DNA of 64,000 nucleotides from Phyllostachys edulis (taxonomy: Eukaryota > Streptophyta > Magnoliopsida > Poales > Poaceae): positions 107,584,999 through 107,648,998 of the forward strand of contig CM070562.1 of NCBI GenBank assembly GCA_036346405.1, written 5' to 3'. Of this stretch, positions 1 through 11,873 are shown in pieces. Within the stretch, counting starts at the first letter, position 1. Each line of letters opens with the position of its first letter. The notes beneath the pieces are model-generated. The model worked only from the letters and a program-made list of their open reading frames with translations. It had not been told where the DNA came from and did not search any database. Position numbers and translations under genes: made by a program.

Positions 1-499
1 ATACTTTCCTTTTATTTAGCGAGTGCAATTCTGCCACAATTTCTTCTTTCCATTTGACCCTATCTGAGCACTTCTGGCACTATGCTACGGACTTTGGTTC
101 TGGATCCAGTTCAAGAGTTTTAGAAATTTTAGAGGCAAAGTATATGTCAACAATTGTAGTCTTCCTTTTACACGACTCTCCTGAGTCCACATAATTTGTG
201 GAAATTCCTTTATTTATTTCTTCCAGCTCCTCGTGATTTCCCACAACAGTGGAGTCTGGGTGTTCCGATCTCCCAGTGTCAGATTGTGTGCTCCAATTTT
301 CGTTGGGGTTACCATCCTCAGGATGGATCACTTCTGGGATTTTCTCAACACCAGGTTGAGGTTCTTCAACTGTCTTATGGAGTGATTTATCTTGTTTGGT
401 CCTTTGTTTCTGCGGACGTCTCCGTAGAATTAAGTCCCGTGTGCCCGAAGGTGTCCCCCTCTTCTTTGCATGAGGGGTATGAGTAGGTTTAGTATTCTT

Positions 500-2045
500 C
501 TAGGGTACTTCCACTCTCTCTGGTGCATTTACTGTAGGTATTTGTGATTTTGTCACTCCCTTAAGATTAGCGAAGGCATCTGGCAGACTACTAGCTATTT
601 GTTGCAAATCAATTATTCTTCGAACTTCCAGCTCTGAGTCTTTGGTGCATGGATCTAAGGACTGAATGCCAGTGACATTCCAATCTATTTCTCGGCATTC
701 TTTAGAGTGGTACTTATCTCTCCATAATGCCGAGAAATTGTCCTTATCAAAAATACAGTCAGCGTACCGAGCCGTGTGTAGATCCCCTATCATCGGCTCT
801 AGGTATTTAATAATTGACGGAGATTCAAAACCTACATAGGGTCCCCAACTTCCGGTGAGGGCCCGTGGTTGTATGCTGTAGTGGTGAAATCGACACATAT
901 ACAACACAACCAAATTTTCGAAGATGGGAAATACTTGGTTCTTTTCCACACACTAATTGCAAGGGGGAAATTGGATGATATGCACTTGGTCTGAATTGGA
1001 TTAATGTAGCGAAAGCAAAGATTATGTGACCCCAACAAAACTAGTGGGCAACCTACAATTCTATAAGAGTGGCCTAGCAATAAGTTTTATTCTTTTAATT
1101 AATGACTCTACGAGGCTATTTTGAGTGTGAACATGTGGTACAGAATACTCTACTTTAATACCTAGAGCTATACAATAATCATTTAATGCTTTTGAGGTAA
1201 ACTCACCAACGTTGTCCATCCGAATGGACTTAATCTATTCATCTGGAAAATTGGATCTTAATCTGATTATTTGGATAATTAATTTTGCAAAAACATGGTT
1301 CTATGTAGACAACAGCAAACATGGGACCATCTAGAAGAGGCATATAACAGACCATAAAATATCTAAAAGGGCCTAACAGGGGTTGGATAGGTCCATAAAT
1401 ATCACCTCAATTCTCTCTAGGCAAATAGGTGATTCATCTCTTAATTTCATATAAGAGGGTCTAGTAATTAATTTTCCTTTGGCTCAAGCAGGGCACATGA
1501 AATCTTTAGATCTAGGAAAGTCTATAGTTTTTATGTTATGGCCAATAGAATTATTAATACCTTTTCGCATCATACCAATCTAGGATGACCCAGACGATCA
1601 TGCCAGATCTTAAAAATTTCTGGGTGTTTAACAATTGTTTTCATCGCAACATAAACTTTAGCTTTTATATAAGTGTAGTACAGTCCAATGAGAAAGAGGG
1701 GAGTTTTTCGACCACTTGCTTCTGGCATCCATTAGACTTAGTCATGAGTAGGTATTCTGTACCATTCTCATTATCGATTTCTACGTGAAATCCGTTCTAA
1801 CGAATGTCTTTAAAAGTGGGGAGGGTACGTTTAGATTCGGGATATAGAAGAGCATCCTCGACTGTTATACATGTACCCATCGGGAGAACTATGACGGCTC
1901 TTGCAGTGCCGACTATGAGAGCATCGCTTCCGGCGATAGCCATGATATTCCCAGTTTTCTTAGTTAATGTCCCGAAATATTTAGTTTCCCTAAATATCGA
2001 ATTAGTGGTGCAACTATCTACAAGACAGATTTTCACTTCTGTCAT
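500..2045 (-). pseudogene. Copia protease and integrase remnants (copy A)
   Basis: The segment 1797-2045 (minus) resembles the retroviral-type aspartic protease region; a CLVDSCTTNS segment stands where an active-site LVDSG(C/A)T motif is expected. Below it, around 800-1700, the minus strand reads in several frames like an integrase core and C-terminal region; a segment near 1080-1260 recalls the conserved RxDNxGEFxS motif. A 149-codon frame at 500-949 continues toward reverse transcriptase. Frameshifts separate all of these. The assignment rests on position, order and motif resemblance, not on an intact domain. Confidence 0.7.
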
Positions 2046-2533
2046 TTGATCGTATTGGGTTGTTTTATATTTAAAACATGATTTATAATCAAATAATCAT
2101 TCAATAGGAAATATAGTTCGAAATTAAATAGAACAAGCATAGGCCAATAAGATAATGAATTGAATTAATCTGGAAAAAATAACAATGCCAAGAGTTCAGC
2201 CTAAGCAAATAGTGAAAGATAAATGCTCAACATGAGCATGAATAAACCAACGTTCATCAAGAACTGAAATTAAACTGATATGCAATAAAACATCTAAGGA
2301 GACTATTTCATGTCTCCAAATATAGATCCTGGTTGTCCTCATGGAGTTCCAGGAGATCCAATCCAAGAAGATCATCTTGCTCCATAGATGTGTCTCCTCC
2401 TTGAGCTGTATCATCAAGAATCATGTAATCATTCTTCTCGACGTCTTAGCTAGGAGACGGTCTGGTCAGTGGGCTAAGCAGTGAAGTGAGCCTCAACTTT
2501 GTTCCACTGAGTCTTCTTGACTCGTCCCGTGGA

Positions 2534-3401
2534 CTACAGGTAGAGGTTAACCAAATGCTGCGGGGTGCGGCAAGTGCACGACCAATGGCCGGTGCAATCG
2601 CATCTGAAGCACGTCTGGGGAGGATTAGCAGTCTTGCTGCCTGATTCTTGCTTCTGGGGCCTCCCTTTACCTGCTCCTCTACCATGGTGTTTACCCCTGC
2701 CTCTCTGCGCCCCAACCTTCTTCCATTTTCCCCCGTTCTGTTTTGGACCTTTTCCGCGGTCCTGGTTTTTGCTAGCCTGTTGAGTGTTTGTGTGTGCTTC
2801 AGGCACAGCCATTGTCCCAGTGGGACGTATCTGATGGTTTTCCATCAGAAGTACTACATATTTCTCTGCTTCTAGCAGAGTGTACATCAGCTCAGAGTAC
2901 TTCGAGTACTTTGCATTGCGGTCCTATTGCTGCAGTATCTGCATATTGGGGTGAAAGGTGCACATTATTTTCTCTATCATATCGGCTTCTGTACTACCTG
3001 GTTACAGAACCTCAATCTGGAGAAAAGTTGTGCATGTCAGAGTTATATGCTGCCACGGTCTTGAAATCCTGAAAGCGCATGTTAGTCCATTCTCTTTGTG
3101 CTTTTGGGAGAAGGATAGATATCTGCTCATTTTATTGTTCCTTCAGGGAATTCCACAACACTAGTGGATCCTTCTCCATTAAATATTCAGACTTCAGGTC
3201 TTCATGGAGGCTGTGCCTCAGGAAGTGCAGAGCCGCATACCTAGCGGCCTCAGGGATGGCAGGGGCACCAGCTGCTGGCTCGGTGATGGTATTTCCAAGA
3301 GATCGAGACTTCATGCTGATCTTTGCGTCCATTGACCAGGTGAGGTAGTTGTTGCCATTCAGGGCAAGCTCAACAAATTCTTTCTTTACAATGTATGACA
3401 T
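2534..3401 (-). pseudogene. Copia gag (copy A), broken by stops
   Basis: Minus-strand reading starts at an ATG at 3399-3401 with a Copia-type gag N terminus (a LNGNNYLTWS-like segment). It runs to a basic Gly/Lys/Arg-rich stretch and a zinc knuckle of the form C-x2-C-x4-H-x4-C (CFRCDCTGHWSCTC, about 2570-2615). Gag forms the virus-like particle and binds the element's RNA. In-frame stops near 3130 and 2890 split it into pieces, so it is non-functional as shown. The equivalent region in copy B (about 41600-42450) has more frame breaks, and its knuckle is scrambled at CTG/CAG sites. Confidence 0.85.
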
Positions 3402-4049
3402 CTCCTACATTAGGTTCATGCAATTATTCAGTTTTACTATAGGTAAAATAGAATTTAAAGCATGAATATTGCAAAATCAGTAAAGATTGGTTTAACATCT
3501 ATTCAACAGATATTTTTATGAATTTCCATAATTTTCTTAGCAACTATTATGAATTTATGCTAATTAATGAGGTCTATGGATAATTTTCAGAATTATCAAT
3601 ATGATAGAAAAACAATTGAGAAAATAAAGCTAGGAAATAAAACCCATGGTATGAAACTTCCGGTGTGTGCTAAGTCTAAGGTTTCACAAAATTATGGATG
3701 CTCATATGCCTAAAAACCATATTTCTAGGATTATTTAAGGTTATTGTATAAAAATAAATAATATTAAAGTAAATAACCATAAACCGAGGGTCTAAAATAT
3801 ACAATAACCATGAGATATATTAATCTGTCGCAAAAATCATAGTTCGCTCGGTGGGCGGCGACGGCGGCCGGCTTCGGCCGGGCGAAACATTTTTTTCCTA
3901 CTTTCGCGCATTGACAATCCAGGACTAATCTAATGATTAGAACTCTAATTAATCACGAGGCTAATTAGCATATTAACGGATCTAAACTGATACATAAAAT
4001 TCAGGCGACATACTGATTTGGCCGTGTAGAGCGATTTGTGTTGATAACG

Positions 4050-4266
4050 TGTTGAAGAACGTAGTGATCGCAAGAATTCAACAACTGATCACCACATAAT
4101 AGATGAGCAATCACATTTGACGAACGATGTAGACACAATATGTGAACCTCTTTATTGATAGATTGATGTCTTTATGAATACAATGCGGTTCTATTTAAAG
4201 ACTAAAATCCACCGAGAACAGTTTAGGTATTTCGTCCATCAATCCTTAAATCAGGGTTTCTCAACA
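4050..4266 (-). repeat. Copia 5' LTR (copy A), 217 bp
   Basis: Begins TGTTGAAG and ends CTCAACA. It matches 43081-43296 almost exactly and 37121-37338 with clear divergence. CCAAT target duplication follows. Confidence 0.92.
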
Positions 4267-4475
4267 CCAATAAATCCCCCGCCTCTTTTGTCTTCTTGAT
4301 CTCTCTGGCTGCATATTTGGATATGTGAACTGAACACCCGAAGCTTTCCTCTTCAACAAGAGCCACGTACAGCATGCATTGGCTATTTCCTAATTTACGG
4401 GTATGGATCTAACCTATTAGTCGATGCTTGCTTTGATGTTCTGATTGCGAAATACGTAGCGGTACGTTTTAAGGC
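4267..4475. repeat. Right flank of the Copia insertion, related to ~27.8 kb (copy A)
   Basis: From the target site onward this matches 27813-28005 in the unique part and is identical in kind to 43297-43490. It is the continuation of the sequence the Copia element interrupted. The rest of the stretch to 4830 shows no gene. Confidence 0.8.
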
Positions 4476-4834
4476 CCAACGCTTCATGCGTGTGTGGCAT
4501 CGTTGTGTTCCTCTGTTTTTTTTTCTTTCTTTGAAAGAAGCAATGAAATCATTATTTGGTGTTAACTTGATATATTGAATCAGCTCATAGAATGAAAAAT
4601 CAACGACAAACTAATATGAGTAGTTGTTGAGATAGCAGGGAGACAGATTTGATTCTCATGCCATGTACAAAATGCACGAGGCCATGCATAACCTCGTCAC
4701 TCTCGTAGCATCGCCATCGTCAAATTCAACTCCGTACTAACGAATTATGGCACCAAATTATCAAAAATGCAAAACATCGCAAGACGACGTAATCAGAAAC
4801 GTTATGTGGCGCCACGTACGGTTTGATCGATGGA

Positions 4835-5349
4835 TCAGAATGGCTTCTGCCCCATGACGTTGCCCTGCGGCTCGTAGTGGCAGGCCATGAGCGTCTCCCC
4901 GGAGGCGCAGTCGACGCTCGCGCACCCGACCTGCGTGCTCTCCCGCCACACCATCTGCTTGTAGTACCCGCACTCCTTCCCCGCCACGCACGAGTTGGAC
5001 CCGTAGTCGTAGTGCTGCGCCTCCTCCCCCCACGCCGCCACCGCGTCGCTCGGCTGCCAGCTCGCGCCGCCGTAGCCCCGGAACACGTTCACGCCCGTGG
5101 CCGACGCGGCCGCGCAGTCGCCCTTGTACTGCTCCGCCCACCGCGCCGCCTGGTCCGCCAGGTCGTTGCTCCACGCGAGCGGCCGGAGGCCGTAGATCGC
5201 GCGGAGGTGGCTCTGCGGCACCACGAACTGCTGCGCGGCGGAGATCTGGAGCAGGCGCCGAGGCGCCGCCGCCGAGCTGGGGAGTACGCGAGGAGGAGGA
5301 CGGTGACCAGGACGAGGCAACAAGAGAGCCTCCTTGAAGTGTACTCCAT
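4835..5349 (-). CDS. PR-1-type CAP (SCP/TAPS) secreted protein, copy A, frameshifted in signal peptide
   Basis: Single-exon gene starting at the ATG 5347-5349 and stopping at TGA 4835-4837. The CAP domain is complete in one frame, but one G is missing near 5280 (CTGGGGAG here, CTGGGGGAG in copy B), which separates the start and signal peptide from the domain. Combining the copies gives a 516-nt gene, 171 residues: a hydrophobic signal peptide (about 1-29), then a CAP domain with six cysteines (79, 121, 127, 143, 148, 157), the CGYYKQMVW signature and the C-terminal GNVMGQKPF. PR-1 proteins are exported to the apoplast, are often induced by pathogens, and some bind sterols. Three pocket residues differ from the family norm (see findings). 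Confidence 0.88.
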
Positions 5350-5459
5350 GGCCAAGACCAGTGTCGTTCCTAGCTAGCTAGTACGCAGCTACACTAGTCA
5401 GGTGCAAGAAATGATTCGCGCTACTGGCTATTTGGAAGCTTTGGGCTGGCCATTGACAG

Positions 5460-5468
5460 TTATATATA
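5460..5468 (-). promoter_or_regulatory. Probable TATA box of the PR-1-type gene (copy A)
   Basis: TATATATA about 112 bp upstream of the ATG, predicting a 5' UTR near 80 nt. Same site in copy B at 44488-44497. Confidence 0.6.
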
Positions 5469-6480
5469 TGCCAGCTGAAGATAAGCTGACAGTTAATTAA
5501 CAATTTATCTGCAATTAGTAACAGCTACGACTTACATACAGTAGCAGATCTACTGATCGCGCCACTGCAGTGACGCAGAATCATTTCATGTGATCGGGCA
5601 CGTACATTGAGGGTGGCATGCAGCGCGCGCGCGAGGCAGGACGCCCCGTTTCTTGTTTGACTTTTAATTTCATACTGATTTAGCTGGGCAGTGTACGTAC
5701 ATTCTAAACTTGTTTACTTTCCATTGGTCGGTTTGACGCCTTTGGGAAATCCATCGATCGATGGAGTCAGCTGGTCAAAGGATCGATGCCTGCCTAGGAT
5801 GGAGCTCGCATCCTCGAGTAAACGCTTGGAAATTAAAGGGTTCTGGGTTCAAGTTGCTCACTGTCAGTGTAATTTAATGGGATTTTTTTTTTGCAGGAGT
5901 TCCTGTGAAGAGAAGCACTGACGTGGGCACACATGCTCTCATGTTGGTGTGCGTGCCTGGCCACATCTAAGATCGAGGAGGGATCGAGGAGTCGGTGCAT
6001 GCGTCGAAGGTTCGTTTGCTGCAGTTCTCGTGCCACTTGTTGAGACTGCTTCTAATGGACAGTATCTTGTGTAGTTTTTTTTAGTGCATGAGAAGTGTTA
6101 GAATGCTATCTTTCTAATGCATGATTTCTTATGGTGTAGTATCTGAGGCTGTTTCATTTAATTACATGTATGATCTTTACTAGTATTTGAACATTGTGGT
6201 CTATTTATAGTATGTACTAAGGCAATACATGTTTGTTGATACACACAAACGTAAATACACGAGATCGATCATAATAAATTTTATGCGTTGGATTTCAGAT
6301 CGAACCGGTATCCAGATTAGATACTAGAGTATCCTCTCTCTCCATTAACTATAGTGCCATATCATTATTTTACTTATATGACAGACTTAAGATACCAGTT
6401 AAGGTGGAACACTGAAAGCAGCCTGATCCAAGATTAAACAAACTCGCAAAGTACACTTTGGTTTCTGAAGTCTGATGAGC
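5469..6480. other. Shared upstream region between PR-1 gene and lipase gene (copy A)
   Basis: About 1 kb of intergenic DNA between two divergent genes. It contains a CGCGCGCG run near 5625, an A/T-rich stretch around 6100-6250 and no open frame I recognise. Short frames here have no family likeness. The copy B equivalent is 44498-45502. Confidence 0.6.
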
Positions 6481-6481
6481 A

Positions 6482-6490
6482 TATATAAAA
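6482..6490 (+). promoter_or_regulatory. Probable TATA box of the DUF676 lipase gene (copy A)
   Basis: TATATAAAA, about 490 bp before the first in-frame ATG, with a GC-rich leader between. Copy B equivalent is 45503-45511. Confidence 0.55.
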
Positions 6491-6970
6491 CCGTCTAAAA
6501 TGGGAAGAAAGGTAAATAAGGCCCAAGTGCACGACAAGCCCACCTGTTCGTGGTGAAGCCCTCCCAATCATTCGATCGCGAAAGCCAGCTACAATGTGCT
6601 TCAGTCAATCTGGCCCATTCAACAGGAGGCCCACAAATACACCCTGCGATCTCCACCGTTGATTTCTCTAAAAAGTAGAGGTTGTTCTCTCCGCTATTCG
6701 AGAACCGTCGATGTGGGCCCAGATCCCCTTCAACCAACTGGGAATGCCCGCCTCTTCCAGACTGCCCTTCCGCCACGTGTTACCTCGCCGCCTCCACCTC
6801 CTCCCCTTCCCCACCTCGCCGCCTGGGCCAGTCGCCAAGCCTGGGGGCGCAGCCACAACAGCAACATCAGTAGCTCGCGGTGGCCGCCGCCGGCGCTGCG
6901 GCTCGATCTAGGGTTCCTGCTCGGGCGCAAGCCGAGGTCGGGGAGCGAAAGGCTGGAGCTGGCGAACTGG

Positions 6971-9900
6971 ATGTGGTGCTTCCTGTCGCCGCCGCTGCCG
7001 CCTCGAACCGCGGAGTCTGAGGCGGAGGCCACGGCTGAGGAGCAGGGGAGAATCTCCGGAAGCTGTGAGAAGGAGGAGGTCGTCAGCGAGGAGGCCGATC
7101 ACCTCGTCGTCATGGTCAACGGGCTCAACGGGAGGTCGGTGAGCGATATCCTTTTTGTTTCTGATTTATTGCTGATTAGTAGTTTGATATAAGCTGATTT
7201 GGGGCTTCGATCAGTTCAGCGGATTGGAAGTTTGCGGCCAAGCAGTTCGTGAAGAGGTTGCCGGGGAAAGTCTATGTGCATCGTGAGTTTTTTTAGTTAT
7301 TGCTCTTTTTATTTGTTTTCTGTGGATGTATTTTAGCAGTGTTGTATGTCATGGAATTGCGTTGGGTGCAAAGCTAGAAAACGGTGTGATGCATTATGCA
7401 CAACTCGCATGTATCAAGTGAAATGTGGAGATAGAAGGTTGGGGAAATTGTAAAACCACATACTGGCCAGGGCAATTCCCAAAGACACAACCACATGAGA
7501 TTTTGCAGAACTTGCCTCCCAGTAAGATAACAGATGTGCTGAATGCTTGAATGTAGTTTTGAAAATATTAAAGTAATATCACACTGACATGACACAACTG
7601 ATCGCCAGGCGCTGCAAATACAGCTACAATTATCCCTTGTCGATTTATACTACATAGTTCATACTTACATAATTTGCCCTTTCCAGTGTGAGCTGTATGA
7701 TTGCATTTACCTGACTACTTCATGATGCACTGCTACTTTCTGGTGCACCAGGTAGAACTTTTATACGTGTGCCTAACTAAATTTGTCGAAGCAGGTAGTC
7801 AGTGCAATCATTCAAAGTTAACATATGATGGAGTTGATTTAATGGGAGAAAGGCTGGCTGAAGAGGTATCGCTCACTGTTGATTGTGTCAATCCTTTCTT
7901 CCTGTGCCTCTAGATAGTTCTAAATTTCATGTTCATTGCTAAAATAAGCATGCTGTGTTTAATAGGAGATACAAAATCGTTTTAAATGATACATGGACCT
8001 GATATTTATTATGCAGGTTCGTCAAGTTGTCCACAGGAGAAGAAATTTCGGAAAATCTCTTTTGTTGCTCATTCACTTGGTGGATTGGTTTCAAGATATG
8101 CAATTGGAAAACTCTATGAACCCCGATAAGTGAAGAATCATGTCGTAATATGGATAAGCAGTCTGATGAACAGAAAATATATGAAGGCTCATGTCTTAAT
8201 ATGGATAAGCAGTCTGATGAACAGAAAATATATGAAGGCTGTAAAATAGCTGGTTTAGAACCAATGAATTTCATAGCGTCTGCTACACCACACTTGGGCT
8301 CAAGGTGGAATAAACAAGTAAGCTTTAGGGCTAGTTGTATGCAACACTGGGTACTGATACCAATTTGTCACAGTGAGGCAAATACATGCCCACTACTAAA
8401 CTTAGTATGCCTTCCTCTTAGTTTCTTACGCTTAGGTAGCCATTAGTCTTTGCTTCTGTCATTTCTATATTAATTTCTGATATGCCTACAAGTCCAAGAC
8501 TCTTGCATATGTTATCTCATTGTTAGCCTTTGTCTTTCAACTCAAATCCCATAAGCCTCCAGAACTGACTAATCAATTTTTCTATCTGTTATCTCCTACC
8601 CCCCTCTTGCTATTGGAAATAGACAATAGTTCAGGAACACTACTGCATGCTGAATCTCATTCTTGCTCCAATGGAACTGGAATACTTTAACTACTGAAAA
8701 GGATCCTCTTGAATAATCATGCCAAGGGGCATCTTATCCCAGAAATTGTTGTTTTCATGGACAAAGTAGCCTTATTTTCTAAATAAAGCCATCATTGCCC
8801 GCTTATCATTCCTACACAATCTGTTGCCTTTTTCTCTCCAAAAAGTTTGCTTCCGGACACTGACTGATGTTAGATAGATCTTATATTTTCTTCCTTACAA
8901 ACAGTTGCATGCCCTCTGAGATTAATGTTCCATTGTGTCTGCGCCTGAACTCAATGAGAAAACAATGTCAATGAAGACAGAAAATTGTATTCCCTGCTGA
9001 CATTTATGTTCTCCACAGCTGCCATTTCTTTTTGGTATTCCGCTTTTGGAGCGAATTGCTGCAGAAACCACACATTTTATAGTTGGAAGAACCTGTAAAC
9101 ATCTGTTCCTTACGGACAGGGATGATGGGAAGCCTCCACTTCTCCTACGAATGGTTGATGATTGTGATGGTGGGAAATTCATGTATCAACCCAGGACTTG
9201 TGTAAAGTGAAATTGATACCTTCAAACCTATTTTGCTGCAATTGCACATGCTTATTATCTTGTTTCTTCTGCAGGTCTGCTTTGAGCTCTTTTAAGCGCC
9301 GTGTTGCCTATGGAAATATAACATACGATCGTATCCAACAGATGTCACACACTCAAACTTTATATATTTTGTATATTGTGTTAAATTGTGATTGGTTGTT
9401 CAAGAATCAACCGTGGTTGTGTGTGCCCTTAATATATCGAAAAAGATATAGTTGGTTGGAGAACATCATCGATTCGGCGTCAGCATGAGTTACCCAAAGT
9501 AAATTAGAATTTCACTTCTTCGATCTGTTAAGCACTGTTATTAAGTCGCGCAACTCGTCGACGATTAGTCAACAAGTCGGTACACAACCTCCGACTAGAG
9601 TCATCGACTCGACTAGGAGGGCTAGTCGCCCGACCTGCCGGCTAGTTGGCGACTAGTCGCGATTAATCGAGATTTGCTAGCCACCCAACTTCAATTTCAA
9701 AAAAAAATCATTCATCAAGAAAGATTTGTTACGATCAAAATGAGTAAGTCATAACTCATTATCGTGATTATGTTGTTCTTCTCTTTATTTCATGATTTAC
9801 AATATGTATATGTGTTTAATTGTTATACAACTTAGTATATTACATGCCCTGTTTAAATACTTTCTAGTTTGTGGACTAGTCGTGGCTAGTTGCGACTAGT

Positions 9901-10899
9901 CGGTCGACTAGTCGACTAAGTGGACAAGTCGCCCCTCTTGCAACTCGACTTTACGACTTAATAACCTTGCTGTTAAGAAGCATAAACAATCTTTCTGTAT
10001 GTTTTACCCTGACATTTTAATTATCGGGCCTGTCTATTTATTTTAGCGGTTAACAGCCAGTGATGAAAAGCATCCACATGTTATTCATGTTGGTACTGGT
10101 AATTCGGAGGGCCATCAGCAAGAGGACTCTGCTGAAGCTTCGCTCGCAGATTGCCTGGAAGGTAATAACCAGTGTGGTACATATGTCATAGTGTAAACTT
10201 GGTTTTGTTCTTTTGATAAAGTCGGGATAGAGTTGCCTGTGAAAGTTGCATGAAGGCTTTAGAGAAGCTGCACACCGAGAAGTTGTTGAGTATCAGAGTA
10301 TGATGTGCACTGTATATACTATCATTTGGTTTTTGTAGTCGCAGGTTTTCTACTATGTTACGAGATATTATTATTGCAGAGATGATGATCCGTGGCCTTA
10401 CACAAGTGACCTGGGAGCGTGTGGATGTATGCTTTCATAAGAGCTGGCTAAGATACAATGCCCATAATAATATCCAGGTAAGATTTGACTATTGTAGCTG
10501 TTTGCAGATAATTATTATTCTACAGTTGCGCTCCCTTCCATACTTTTTAACCCACAATGAATTCATATAGGCTGACAAGTGACATCCCTCAATTGGGAGT
10601 TGCATTTGTGTGGTGTGGCAACAAAATTGTTGTGTCAGGACCTGATCAGTAGCTGTGAAATGTTGCTTCAAGATACTTATGATATTTTTTGTTCAATAGG
10701 AATGGACAAAACTTGCTTTTGCTGCTAGATAAAATATATGTGCATGATTTACCAAATTATACCTTTACAAATAGGATTACAGTGTAAGAATTTTAAGCAT
10801 TCGATCGTTGACTGGCCCTGGATGCAGGTTAGGATCCATCCTGTCAATTCGGACGGAGAAGATGTCATCTACCATATGATAGACAATTTTCTAGTCTAA
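6971..10899 (+). CDS. DUF676 alpha/beta-hydrolase (putative lipase), copy A, frameshifted
   Basis: Exons by my splice model: 6971-7134, 7215-7282, 7795-7865, 8017-8317, 9019-9182, 9275-9330, 9446-9498, 10047-10161, 10380-10477, 10828-10899, all GT-AG. Exon 4 lacks a G near 8048 (AATTTCGG versus AATTTGCGG in copy B) and a C near 8122 (ACCCCG versus ACCCCCG), so the frame around the nucleophile motif is broken. Exon 8 also lacks three bases at its start compared with copy B. The first ATG in the coding frame is 6971. The open frame extends upstream to about 6596 without an ATG, so the true N terminus is uncertain. See copy B for the readable protein. Confidence 0.85.
8138..8239 (+). repeat. 51-bp in-frame tandem duplication in lipase exon 4 (copy A)
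   Basis: Two units, 8138-8188 and 8189-8239, identical except one base (TGTCGT versus TGTCTT). Each encodes 17 residues ending in QKIYEG. Present in both copies. Confidence 0.97.
9533..9969. mobile_element. hAT-type MITE in lipase intron 7 (copy A)
   Basis: 437 bp with terminal inverted repeats CACTGTTATTAAGTCG and, reverse-complemented from the right end, CAAGGTTATTAAGTCG. It is flanked by the perfect 8-bp duplication CTGTTAAG (9525-9532 and 9970-9977). An 8-bp duplication with ends starting CA fits the hAT superfamily. Both subterminal regions are packed with the palindrome CGACTAGTCG and variants. No coding capacity. Confidence 0.88.
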
Positions 10900-10990
10900 A
10901 CTGGCTTAACTTGCTGCTTCTTGCCAATGAATTCAGTTGGAGAGGTAATCATCTTTTATACGGCAGGTAACTCCAATCTAGTTAGTTGAT

Positions 10991-11060
10991 TGACGTTCTA
11001 GCGGGCCAACATATATAACGGTATATGACGTTCCAGCGGGCCAACATGTATAACGGTAAA
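10991..11060. repeat. 35-bp tandem repeat, two units (copy A)
   Basis: Units 10991-11025 and 11026-11060 start TGACGTTC and share the core AGCGGGCCAACAT, with a few substitutions. Lies about 90 bp after the lipase stop codon, so probably in the 3' UTR or just beyond. Copy B: 50017-50086. Confidence 0.9.
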
Positions 11061-11730
11061 TGTTAGATCACACGTACCGTCAGGTAATCAGAGCATTTGA
11101 CCTTTTGATTACATTGCTAATATTGTAAAGATAATTGATAATACTGTAAATCTTTATTTTTAAAAGGGGAAACTGTAATACTGTAAATCTTAGCTTAATA
11201 ATGTAAATTTTGTGAAGATGCGTTTTATAAGCTTGATTTCCTCTGGTTGTGTAATATTGAATTTGGAAGCTGCAACATGCAAAGGTTGCCTTTTGCTCTC
11301 CAAAAATAGAAAGAACACATTTGATGCCAGTTTTCTTGTATTTTAAATTACTGCACCAGAGCCATGGAAGGTGTCCTGATTAAAGTTATGCAAGTGTTTT
11401 GTTGAAATGGCACGTTTTTTATTTGCAGTAGCAAAACTAGTCCTCTGGCGTCCGAAATGAAAAAAATGACACTCTTACCGTACTATTTTGCCGTGGAGGT
11501 CACGTACCTCTCTGCCAAACCGCAGCAAGCGGCCTACCGCACTTCCAATTCGCGACAGGAACGTACACTGGCCATCTGCCACGCTCTCAGCATGCTATCG
11601 TGGCTTTCACAGCAAAATAGTATGATAGGGGTGTTATTTTGTCATTTCAGATGTGGTTGGGGGTGCTAATTTTGCTACTTCATTTCAAAAAAGGCTAAAT
11701 GAGTCAAAAACCAAGTTATGCTATTCGAAG

Positions 11731-11873
11731 GTGATAGTAACATGCATGCGTGAGTTCATCGGTTGATTAATCCTCACTCTAAACTGAACACAAAAGATTT
11801 GGTGCCTTTTGAAGTCCTGCTGGAGATCAGTTCTGATCATCAGCATGTTACGGTTCCTTGTCAAAGAGATCTT
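11731..11873. repeat. Dispersed repeat shared with 29589-29735 (copy A)
   Basis: About 145 bp beginning GTGATAGTAACATGC and ending TCAAAGAGATCTT. It is clearly homologous to 29589-29735 in the unique region but diverged, so it is a separate old repeat and not part of the assembly duplication. Family not recognised. Copy B: 50759-50903. Confidence 0.8.

Larger units (their letters stand above)
1..4266 (-). mobile_element. Copia retrotransposon, copy A, cut by the window start
   Basis: This is the same insertion as 37121-43296, seen from part of pol to the 5' LTR. The LTR is 4050-4266, followed by the target duplication CCAAT at 4267-4271. Frames are better preserved here than in copy B: the gag end, the protease region and part of the pol polyprotein each read for 80-150 codons. 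The reverse transcriptase and RNase H part lies beyond the left edge. Confidence 0.93.

Noticed and set aside
4823..5377. Long plus-strand frame over the PR-1 gene (184 codons), and similar frames at 43852-44364
   Set aside because: Shadow of the GC-rich minus-strand CAP gene; no family likeness, and it differs between copies.
6596..6970. Lipase start at 6596
   Set aside because: That position is GTG, not ATG, and lies in the leader. The nearest ATG (6594) opens a short separate frame. The first in-frame ATG is 6971, though a missed upstream exon remains possible.
7146..7219. U12-type (AT-AC like) intron in the lipase, suggested by ATATCCTTT right after the exon 1 frame
   Set aside because: It would give a frame-compatible join but adds two residues in the conserved GLxGSxxDW motif. 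The GT-AG intron 7135-7214 gives exactly the family spacing, and no good U12 branch site is present.
9560..9970. CRISPR-like array from repeated CGACTAGTCG
   Set aside because: Irregular spacing, palindromic units and MITE ends with a target duplication in a plant intron; not an array.
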